A stretch of 11,696 bases of DNA from Bacteroidota bacterium. Its GTDB lineage: Bacteria > Bacteroidota > Rhodothermia > Balneolales > Balneolaceae. This document shows, piece after piece, positions 1 to 5,382 of the stretch. Where the stretch lies: NCBI GenBank assembly GCA_024635465.1, contig JAGXIS010000002.1, positions 1-11,696 on the forward strand, read 5' to 3'. A model generated the notes under the pieces. The model made no database searches and had not been told where the DNA came from. It was given only the letters and a program-made list of their open reading frames with translations. How positions within the stretch are numbered: the first letter of the stretch is position 1; every line of letters starts with the position of its first letter. The position numbers and the translations under genes were made by a program.

Positions 1-24
1 GATGCAGCAATTTATAAGCCAAAT

Positions 25-65
25 AACTAAAAAAAACCGTCATCCTGAATTTATTTCAGGATCTC
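25..65 (+). repeat. Palindromic repeat unit, copy 1 (outer left arm)
   Basis: Core unit at 38-65. It contains ATCCTGAA (42-49), loop TTTAT, and TTCAGGAT (55-62), flanked by CGTC and CTC. It is preceded by A8 (29-36), so on the minus strand the hairpin is followed by T8. The whole 41 bp is repeated in inverted orientation at 633-673 without mismatch. Confidence 0.85.
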
Positions 66-180
66 CGGATTTCTAACAGTGAATGAATAATGGTTTCGAC
101 GTAAAAACAAGAACCTGCTAACTTTTCAAGACCAAATCGTATCAATACAATTTGATAATTGGTCAAGCATTTCAAATGCA

Positions 181-224
181 CACCACTACACCAATACGTC
201 ATCCTGAATTTATTTCAGGATCTC
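181..224 (+). repeat. Palindromic repeat unit, copy 2 (inner left arm)
   Basis: The 28-bp unit at 197-224 is identical to copy 1 and is preceded by a tag, CACCACTACACCA (181-193). The 44-bp stretch is inverted at 582-625 with two mismatches. A separate 13-bp palindrome, GCATTTCAAATGC (167-179), lies just to the left and is not part of the repeat. Confidence 0.85.
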
Positions 225-267
225 GACAATTTCTGTAAGGATTACTGCAATCACAGTTCATTAAGAT

Positions 268-552
268 ATGAAAAGTGGGTTCGTATATATCATCACTAAT
301 AAACGAAATACAGTATTATATGTAGGTGTAACCTCACAACTAAAGGCTCGAATATTCGATCATAAATCAGGTGAAGGATGTAAGTTTTCGGTAAAATATA
401 AATTAGACAAACTTGTTTGGTTTGATGAGTTTCCCAGAATGAGAGATGCTTTAGATAGAGAGAAACAGATCAAAAATTGGAAGCGAGAATGGAAATTTAA
501 TATAATCAGAGAATTCAATCCTGAATTTAAAGATCTGTATGACGATCTATAA
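268..552 (+). CDS. Small GIY-YIG domain nuclease
   Basis: This 94-aa protein is a stand-alone GIY-YIG domain of the YhbQ/UvrC-N-like type (COG2827 family), which cuts DNA strands with one metal ion. Visible motifs are VYIIT (residues 6-10) and LYVGV (17-21), forming the GIY...YIG pair, followed by the catalytic arginine R28 in LKARIFDHK, H32, the metal-binding glutamate E65 in REKQIKNW, and N70. All expected active-site positions are present and the length is normal for the family, so it looks intact. The ATG at 268 puts the first motif a few residues in, as usual; no good Shine-Dalgarno is seen. The gene lies alone between inverted repeats and converges on the M48 protease gene. It may act on the surrounding palindromes, or be a general structure-specific repair nuclease; the sequence does not decide between these. 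Confidence 0.9.
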   Translation: MKSGFVYIITNKRNTVLYVGVTSQLKARIFDHKSGEGCKFSVKYKLDKLVWFDEFPRMRDALDREKQIKNWKREWKFNIIREFNPEFKDLYDDL

Positions 553-581
553 ACCGAAATGCTACTAAGAACTTAACTCCG

Positions 582-625
582 GAGATCCTGAAATAAATTC
601 AGGATGACGCGTTGGTGTAGTGGTG
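582..625 (-). repeat. Palindromic repeat unit, copy 3 (inner right arm)
   Basis: The 28-bp unit at 582-609 is the exact reverse complement of copies 1 and 2. It continues into the reverse complement of the CACCACTACACCA tag (to 625). It begins 29 bp after the GIY-YIG stop codon. Confidence 0.85.
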
Positions 626-632
626 AGCACAC

Positions 633-673
633 GAGATCCTGAAATAAATTCAGGATGACGGTTTTTTTTAGTT
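633..673 (-). repeat. Palindromic repeat unit, copy 4 (outer right arm)
   Basis: The unit at 633-660 is in inverted orientation and the match to 25-65 extends through G, T8 (662-669) and AGTT. Only seven bases separate it from copy 3, so the right side carries two units in tandem while the left side has them about 130 bp apart. Confidence 0.85.
636..669 (+). terminator. Possible hairpin plus T8 terminator after the GIY-YIG gene
   Basis: Arms ATCCTGAA (636-643) and TTCAGGAT (649-656) form an 8-bp stem with a 5-nt loop, followed after GACGG by eight Ts (662-669). The 5-nt gap before the T tract and the low-GC stem make it weaker than a classical terminator. The mirror copy at 29-62 would do the same for leftward transcription. 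Confidence 0.35.
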
Positions 674-791
674 TTTGGACCTACAAATTATCTACTTTCG
701 TATCCTTGGGGCTCAAATCAACTATTATACTTACTGAGACAATCATCTCAACTACCCACCTCTACACCATCGCTTCATCCACCCCGCCCGC

Positions 792-819
792 CGTCATCCT
801 GAATTTATTTCAGGATCTC
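792..819 (+). repeat. Palindromic repeat unit, copy 5 (solitary)
   Basis: An identical 28-bp unit (arms 796-803 and 809-816) lies 17 bp from the stop codon of the M48 protease gene. A tag-like CACCTCTACACCA (757-769; 12 of 13 match to 181-193) lies 22 bp to its left, so this copy may derive from a copy-2 type unit interrupted by extra sequence. No T tract follows on either strand, so it is not an evident terminator. Confidence 0.8.
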
Positions 820-836
820 ATTTGAGAGAACAACCC

Positions 837-2069
837 TTAAATTGCCCGTATCGCCCTAATCCTTTGCAAAACAGGCGGATGTGAATAATTCAAAAAAACA
901 TAAAACGGGTGCGGTGTGAGGTTACTGAGATTATCTTTCGATAGCTTTTTCAGCACATTCACCATCTCTTCAGATTTTTCAATCGTTTTGGCCGCAAACT
1001 CATCGGCTTCATACTCATGCTTGCGACTCAATACCTGCATCACAATTCCCAGTACCGTTTCGATGGGTGAATAGAGTAGCCCAAAAAAGAGCAGACCGGC
1101 ATAGACACTCATTTGATCCATATAAAACGCTTCAAATAGCGCCGGAACCTGTAGAAATACGGAGAGCAGTGCAAACATCACCCCGGTACTCACTATACTG
1201 ATCCCCATATTTTTCGTGATATGTTTTTTCTTGTAATGCCCGATCTCGTGAGCCAGAACTGCAACCAGTTCATCCGTGGTATGATTTTCGATCAGTGTAT
1301 CAAAAAGGGCAATGCGCTTATTTTTGCCGAATCCGGTAAAAAAGGCGTTCGATTTTGAAGAACGTTTGGAACCGTCCATCACAAAAACATCTTGTAGCGG
1401 AAAATCCACGCTCTCTGCATAGGATTCGATCGCTGTACGCAACTCACCCTCTTCGAGGGGTTCAAACTTGTTGAAGATTGGCATGATCCAAGTCGGTGCG
1501 ATGTACTGCATGATCAATGAAAAAGCAGTGACACCCATCCATGCATAAAGCCATGCCCAAACACCTCCAAATTCAAAAAAGGCTATGATTGCAGCGAGTA
1601 GCGGGGCACCGAGTACTATTGACAACAGCAATCCCTTTCCGATATCCATTATAAATGTCTTCACAGTCGTTTTGTTAAAACCAAATCGCTCTTCAATTAC
1701 AAATGTGGCGTAAATATTAAACGGCATTGAAATGATCATTTTAACCACTATCAGAGTTCCGATAAAGATCAAACCGGTACCGATCACACCAAATTCAAAA
1801 CTTCGAGCCCACTGATCAAACCAGTTAAATCCACCGGCAAACCAAAAAGCCAATAATAGAGCCAGATCAAACGTACCTGAGATAAATCCGAACCGTGTGT
1901 TAACCCTTGTGTACTCCTGTGATTTTGCGTAGGTCTCCTCATCATATATACCTTGAAACTCATCGGGTATTGTTGTTGACAAAGATTTCAGATTGAGCCG
2001 GTTTGATACCAAACCCAAAGCAAAATCGATCACAATGGCAGCTAATATAATGAGGGTGAAAATGTTCAT
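837..2069 (-). CDS. M48 family membrane zinc metalloprotease (Ste24/CAAX protease-like)
   Basis: This is a polytopic inner-membrane zinc endopeptidase of family M48A, resembling Ste24; bacterial members are thought to take part in membrane-protein quality control, and substrates are unknown. Residues below are numbered from the upstream GTG at 2072. HEIGH at 275-279 gives two zinc ligands and the catalytic Glu. EYEAD at 353-357 supplies the third ligand (E353) and conserved D357, and SHPP near 397-400 is the conserved C-terminal motif. The stretch SSKSNAFFTGFGKNKRIALF before HEIGH is also typical. Hydrophobic segments are visible near 4-22, 66-82, 95-118, 146-168, 173-195, 290-310 and 322-347. 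Length (about 410 aa) is usual. I prefer the ATG at 2069 to the immediately preceding GTG; neither has a clear Shine-Dalgarno. The gene stands alone, convergent with the GIY-YIG gene and divergent from pckG. Confidence 0.93.
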   Translation of the reverse strand: MNIFTLIILAAIVIDFALGLVSNRLNLKSLSTTIPDEFQGIYDEETYAKSQEYTRVNTRFGFISGTFDLALLLAFWFAGGFNWFDQWARSFEFGVIGTGLIFIGTLIVVKMIISMPFNIYATFVIEERFGFNKTTVKTFIMDIGKGLLLSIVLGAPLLAAIIAFFEFGGVWAWLYAWMGVTAFSLIMQYIAPTWIMPIFNKFEPLEEGELRTAIESYAESVDFPLQDVFVMDGSKRSSKSNAFFTGFGKNKRIALFDTLIENHTTDELVAVLAHEIGHYKKKHITKNMGISIVSTGVMFALLSVFLQVPALFEAFYMDQMSVYAGLLFFGLLYSPIETVLGIVMQVLSRKHEYEADEFAAKTIEKSEEMVNVLKKLSKDNLSNLTPHPFYVFLNYSHPPVLQRIRAIRAI

Positions 2070-2136
2070 CACGTGGTTTTGATTTTTAAATTTTAACCGG
2101 TTAGAAAGGTCATCCTCAATATGATATCTCTAGTAG

Positions 2137-2379
2137 AGAACAGTTGCAAACAGTGTTCGTGAACTTGCATTCGATGAGCCCAATGGTTGCACTTTTACCG
2201 TTGCAGATGGCGTAATCACTGAATGGCTAATTGAAGCTAAAACAGTCTCTTTCACGCTCATCGAGATCTTCACTTTTAATCCCATATTACCATACAATCA
2301 GGGATTTCACTATGCCCATTTTTTTAAAAAAAAGAGATCTTTAGCATCATCAATTAGAAGAGTCAGGCGTCTTTTTTAG
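2137..2379 (+). pseudogene. Possible coding remnant in the protease-pckG intergenic region
   Basis: The 454-bp gap 2073-2526 holds no complete gene. One plus-strand frame is open for 80 codons between a TAG at 2134 and a TAG at 2377, with no ATG, GTG or TTG in frame. Its translation includes the protein-like stretch ELAFDEPNGCTFTVADGVITEW, of which FTVADGVITEW resembles the strand pattern of small NTF2/SnoaL-like domains. After about 50 codons it degrades into Phe/Lys/Arg-rich sequence through an A/T homopolymer run (2321-2334). I cannot name a parent family with confidence; it may equally be a chance open frame. Confidence 0.2.
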
Positions 2380-2400
2380 TTCATAGAGAGGGATTTTAAA

Positions 2401-2418
2401 ATTGGAAGCGTTTCCAAT
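2401..2418. promoter_or_regulatory. LacI-family-like operator upstream of pckG
   Basis: ATTGGAAGCGTTTCCAAT is an 18-bp palindrome with one mismatched pair and a central CG. It fits the pattern of LacI/CcpA-type sites (compare the cre-like core GnAAnCGnTTnC). It lies 108 bp before the pckG start codon. No LacI-family gene is in the window. Control of a gluconeogenic gene by a carbon-source regulator would make sense, but this is inference from one site. Confidence 0.42.
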
Positions 2419-2526
2419 AATACGCAAGCAAAAGGGGCTGATTTTGATATTACATACGATTCTACCCATTAATTTAAAAATAGAGAATTCATTCAAGAAT
2501 AAACTCTAACCAATAATGAGATCAAA

Positions 2527-4416
2527 ATGAACAATACAGCACCGACTAAAGATAAAGAACTTTTACAGTGGGATGAAGAGACAGCACCCACTAAAAACAA
2601 AGAACTTTTAAAGTGGGTTGAAGAAACAGCGGAACTCACGAATCCTGATAATGTTGTATGGTGTGATGGATCACAAGAAGAGTATGATAATCTCTGCCAA
2701 CTGATGGTGGATGCCGGTACATTCATAAAATTGGATCCTGAGAAAAGACCCAATAGCTTTGCCGCATTTTCAGATCCATCTGATGTGGCACGAGTAGAAG
2801 ATAAAACCTTTATCAACAGTCTCAGAAAAAGCGACGCCGGACCTACCAACAACTGGGAGGATCCGAGAGTCATGAAGAAAAAACTGAGAAAACTTTTCAA
2901 AGGATGTATGCAGGGTCGTACCATGTATGTGATTCCGTTCAGTATGGGACCGTTAGGCTCACCCATCACCAAAAACGGGATTGAAATCACGGATTCACCA
3001 TATGTTGTTGTGAATATGCGAATCATGACACGGATGGGTCAGGCCGTGCTCGATGTTTTGGGAAAAGGCGACTTTATAAAGGCACTTCACTCGCTGGGAG
3101 CCCCGCTTAAGCCGGGACAGAAAGATGTGAAATGGCCTTGTAATCCGGATACAAAATATATCTGTCACTTCCCTGAAGAGAGATCCATCATCTCGTACGG
3201 ATCTGGTTATGGAGGAAATGCTCTTCTTGGTAAGAAATGTTTGGCACTTCGTATTGCCTCTACGATGGCAAGAGATGAAGGGTGGCTTGCAGAGCACATG
3301 CTGATTTTGGGGATCGAATCACCCAAAAAAGAGAAAACCTATGTAGCAGCGGCATTTCCGAGTGCTTGTGGAAAGACTAATTTTGCCATGATGATTCCTC
3401 CTAAAGGAATCGATGGCTGGAAAATCACAACTGTTGGGGATGATATTGCGTGGATCAAAAAGGATGAAACGGGGCAGTTAAATGCCATCAATCCTGAATA
3501 CGGATACTTTGGTGTTGCACCGGGAACGAACTATGACACCAATCCAAATGCGATGGATAGCATCAAAAAAGATACTATCTACACAAATGTGGGTGTTACT
3601 CCGGATGGAGATGTATGGTGGGAAGATATCGGCCACGATTGCCCGGAAGGAACCATTAACTGGAAACGGAAGGTGCATGATCCGGCATCAGGCGAAAAAA
3701 TAGCTCATCCGAATGCTCGGTTTACCGCTCCGGCGGCCAACTGCCCATCCATCGATGAGAAGTGGGAAGACCCTGCCGGTGTTCCGATTAAAGCGTTCGT
3801 TTTTGGCGGTCGAAGAGCGACAACAGTCCCCCTTGTTTACCAGAGTTTTAACTGGAATTTTGGGGTCTATGCAGCGGCAACAATGGGTTCTGAAATGACT
3901 GCAGCAGCTTTTGGTGATCTGGGAGCCGTAAGGCGTGATCCATTTGCGATGCTTCCGTTCTCCGGTTACCATATGGCCGATTATTTTAACCACTGGCTTC
4001 AATTAGGCCGAACTCTGCCAAATGCACCTCGTATTTTCTCCGTTAACTGGTTCCGTAAGGATGAAAAAGGAAAATTCATCTGGCCGGGATTCGGACAGAA
4101 CATGCGAATCCTGAAATGGATCGTCGAGAGAGTGCACGGTGAAGCATTTGCTGTTGAGAGTCCGTTGGGTTGGATGCCGCAATATGACGATATCGACTGG
4201 ACCGGTATGGAAAACTTCAAACGTGAAGATTTTCAAAAATTGATGTCCGTAGACCGTGAAGCCTGGAAACGGGAAGTACTTGGACATGAAGAACTCTTTA
4301 GCAAGCTCTATGACAAACTGCCAAAAGAGTTTCTCTTCATGAGAGAGTTGTTGAACTCAAGCCTATGGAGATCCCCGGAGCATTGGGAGCTGGCAAGTGA
4401 AAGGCCTGTTTTGTAA
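2527..4416 (+). CDS. pckG: Phosphoenolpyruvate carboxykinase (GTP)
   Basis: It catalyses oxaloacetate + GTP to PEP + GDP + CO2, the first committed step of gluconeogenesis, in the cytoplasm. The 629-aa length fits the GTP-dependent class rather than the shorter ATP class. Visible features: substrate arginine R89 in [23 protein letters not shown] (224-238) with metal-binding K237/K238; H257 in [14 protein letters not shown]-loop [11 protein letters not shown] (275-285) including the reactive Cys of the family (C281); GDDIAW (304-309) with the metal-ligand Asp; FGGRR (426-430); and the guanine-binding C-terminal region around FNHWLQLG and NWFR. No catalytic residue appears missing. The first 35 codons contain a tandem duplication (separate entry), so the mature fold probably begins near residue 25. 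The gene is monocistronic: a LacI-like site precedes it and a strong terminator follows. Confidence 0.96.
   Translation: MNNTAPTKDKELLQWDEETAPTKNKELLKWVEETAELTNPDNVVWCDGSQEEYDNLCQLMVDAGTFIKLDPEKRPNSFAAFSDPSDVARVEDKTFINSLRKSDAGPTNNWEDPRVMKKKLRKLFKGCMQGRTMYVIPFSMGPLGSPITKNGIEITDSPYVVVNMRIMTRMGQAVLDVLGKGDFIKALHSLGAPLKPGQKDVKWPCNPDTKYICHFPEERSIISYGSGYGGNALLGKKCLALRIASTMARDEGWLAEHMLILGIESPKKEKTYVAAAFPSACGKTNFAMMIPPKGIDGWKITTVGDDIAWIKKDETGQLNAINPEYGYFGVAPGTNYDTNPNAMDSIKKDTIYTNVGVTPDGDVWWEDIGHDCPEGTINWKRKVHDPASGEKIAHPNARFTAPAANCPSIDEKWEDPAGVPIKAFVFGGRRATTVPLVYQSFNWNFGVYAAATMGSEMTAAAFGDLGAVRRDPFAMLPFSGYHMADYFNHWLQLGRTLPNAPRIFSVNWFRKDEKGKFIWPGFGQNMRILKWIVERVHGEAFAVESPLGWMPQYDDIDWTGMENFKREDFQKLMSVDREAWKREVLGHEELFSKLYDKLPKEFLFMRELLNSSLWRSPEHWELASERPVL
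2536..2625 (+). repeat. 45-bp in-frame tandem duplication at the start of pckG
   Basis: Units 2536-2580 and 2581-2625 match at 39 of 45 positions and encode [15 protein letters not shown] and [16 protein letters not shown] third start, ACAGCG, follows at 2626. The second copy runs into the conserved [14 protein letters not shown] region, so the first copy is the extra one. Four of the six differences change amino acids, falling on three residues (D/N, Q/K, D/V). Confidence 0.85.
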
Positions 4417-4425
4417 ACAGAAATA

Positions 4426-4483
4426 GTGATTTAATCATGATTATAATGTCCCTAACTTAAAAAAATTGTGATTTAATCACGAT
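4426..4483. repeat. Twin palindromic sites after pckG
   Basis: GTGATTTAATCATGAT (4426-4441) and GTGATTTAATCACGAT (4468-4483) match at 15 of 16 bases. The second holds a perfect 13-bp palindrome (GTGATT-T-AATCAC, 4468-4480) and the first an 11-bp one (4427-4437). Their starts are 42 bp apart, close to four helical turns. They lie between the pckG stop codon and its terminator. They could be paired protein-binding sites or a local duplication; no binding family is assigned. Confidence 0.5.
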
Positions 4484-4486
4484 CGA

Positions 4487-4521
4487 AAGCCCCGTCAGGA
4501 AACTGATGGGGCTTCTTTTTT
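4487..4521 (+). terminator. Intrinsic terminator of pckG
   Basis: The 12-bp stem AAGCCCCGTCAG (4487-4498) pairs with CTGATGGGGCTT (4503-4514) with a single G-U pair. It is closed by a GAAA tetraloop and followed by C and six Ts (4516-4521). This is a textbook Rho-independent terminator and separates pckG from the next promoter. Confidence 0.93.
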
Positions 4522-4526
4522 ATTAT

Positions 4527-4546
4527 ATAGTTTAATATTAAACTAT
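4527..4546. promoter_or_regulatory. 20-bp perfect palindromic operator
   Basis: ATAGTTTAATATTAAACTAT is a perfect inverted repeat with no spacer. It ends 7 bp before a TAnnTTTG -7 box and covers the place where the -33 element should be, so a bound dimer would block RNA polymerase. Size and symmetry resemble MarR-type operators, including those of the quinone sensor MhqR. No regulator gene is in the window, so the binding protein is inferred only. Confidence 0.6.
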
Positions 4547-4553
4547 TATTTCC

Positions 4554-4561
4554 TATCTTTG
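4554..4561 (+). promoter_or_regulatory. Bacteroidota-type -7 promoter element
   Basis: TATCTTTG matches the TAnnTTTG -7 consensus exactly. No TTG lies at the expected upstream spacing; the nearest candidate is the TTTAA inside the palindrome. Transcription would start near 4566-4570, leaving a leader of about 90 nt that contains two copies of AAAATCATACC (4572-4582 and 4604-4614). Confidence 0.5.
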
Positions 4562-4657
4562 GTGAAAGTTTAAAATCATACCTATTCATGAATCTTTAAG
4601 GTAAAAATCATACCCAATCGTTATTCAACTATAATTATCACCATAGAATCCACTACC

Positions 4658-5326
4658 ATGTTCAGAGCAAATTCAGCAAATCCATTTAAAGGCCCCCATC
4701 AAAATACCGGAGTAGCAACGTCCGGAGTATCTGTATCTGATGCCAAAGCCGCAATGATTTTGATCCACGGCCGGGGTGCTTCTGCTGAGAGTATATTAAC
4801 ACTGGGTAACGAATTTGATACCTCTGAACTGCACTATACTGCCCCTCAGGCAGATCAATTCACCTGGTATCCTTACTCCTTCTTAGCTCCCACTTCACAA
4901 AATGAACCCGGACTCTCTTCAGGTCTGCAGGCCATTTTTGATATTCTAACTAATCTTGAAGAGGAAGGTTTACCAAAAGAGAAGATCATCATTGCAGGAT
5001 TCTCTCAAGGGGCCTGTTTAGCCACTGAGTTTGCAGCACGTCATCCGGCCAGATATGGTGGAGTGATCGCTCTGAGTGGAGGGCTCATCGGCGACTCTGT
5101 CTCAGCTTCGAACTACTCCGGCTCTTTAAACGATACGCCCTATTTTGTCGGGTGTTCGGATGTGGACCCTCATATTCCGGTTGAACGTGTACACGAAAGT
5201 GCGGAGGTCATGGATAAACTTGGCGCAAGCGTCAAAAAAACCATCTATCCGGGCATGGGACATACGGTTAATGAAGATGAGATCAGCCATATCAACAAAA
5301 TGATTCAAAAAGTGCTTGAATCTTGA
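4658..5326 (+). CDS. Alpha/beta hydrolase, phospholipase/carboxylesterase family (MhqD-like)
   Basis: This 222-aa cytoplasmic serine hydrolase belongs to the phospholipase/carboxylesterase (Abhydrolase_2) family. The nucleophile elbow is GFSQG (114-118, Ser116). The acid is probably D170 in SDVDPHIP (D168 is a less likely alternative), and the histidine is H202 in GMGHTV. The oxyanion region is ILIHGRGASAES (34-45). Length is typical and no signal peptide is present. In other bacteria, close relatives (for example Bacillus MhqD) are induced by quinones and other electrophiles under MarR-type control; family members hydrolyse short esters, and the physiological substrate is generally unknown. 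It is first in a probable two-gene operon with the antiporter 56 bp downstream, behind a palindromic operator. The ATG at 4658 is the only good start; it leaves about 30 residues before the first beta strand, slightly longer than usual, and there is no clear Shine-Dalgarno. Confidence 0.88.
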   Translation: MFRANSANPFKGPHQNTGVATSGVSVSDAKAAMILIHGRGASAESILTLGNEFDTSELHYTAPQADQFTWYPYSFLAPTSQNEPGLSSGLQAIFDILTNLEEEGLPKEKIIIAGFSQGACLATEFAARHPARYGGVIALSGGLIGDSVSASNYSGSLNDTPYFVGCSDVDPHIPVERVHESAEVMDKLGASVKKTIYPGMGHTVNEDEISHINKMIQKVLES

Positions 5327-5382
5327 ACAATTGCTACATTAACGCTGAATTAACTTCTATTCATAAAAAGTTGAGAATGTAG

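Larger units (their letters stand above)
9..689. mobile_element. Candidate GIY-YIG element bounded by nested inverted repeats
   Basis: A 94-codon GIY-YIG nuclease gene is centred in two nested inverted-repeat pairs. The outer pair is 25-65 and 633-673: 41 bp with no mismatch, with weaker similarity running outward to about 9 and 689 (one 1-bp indel, a few transitions). The inner pair is 181-224 and 582-625: 42 of 44 positions match. Each arm contains the same 28-bp palindromic unit. There is no transposase, no clear target-site duplication and the left edge lies near the window end, so the true boundary is uncertain. Small GIY-YIG proteins are known nucleases, and single-domain GIY-YIG genes with abundant palindromes are familiar in Bacteroidota-like genomes. 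That this block moves as a unit is inference from symmetry only. An alternative is that the nuclease gene inserted into, or recombined among, pre-existing REP-like repeats. Confidence 0.38.

Noticed and set aside
609..630. tRNA-like 5' segment (GCGTTGGTGTAGTGGTGAGC), resembling an acceptor plus D-arm.
   Set aside because: No matching acceptor 3' strand, anticodon arm or T-arm follows; the segment is the inverted tag of the palindromic repeat.
25..819. CRISPR-like array, because the same 28-bp unit occurs five times.
   Set aside because: Spacing is irregular, orientation alternates, and a gene lies between the copies; there are no uniform spacers and no cas genes.
2094..2103. TAACCGGTTA, a 10-bp palindrome 25 bp upstream of the protease start.
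   Set aside because: It has the central CG of LacI-type sites but is too short to separate from chance, and no promoter box could be placed around it.
2493..3026. 177-codon minus-strand open frame with an internal peptide repeat.
   Set aside because: It is antisense to pckG; its repeat is only the complement of the 45-bp tandem duplication, and the plus-strand protein is unambiguous.
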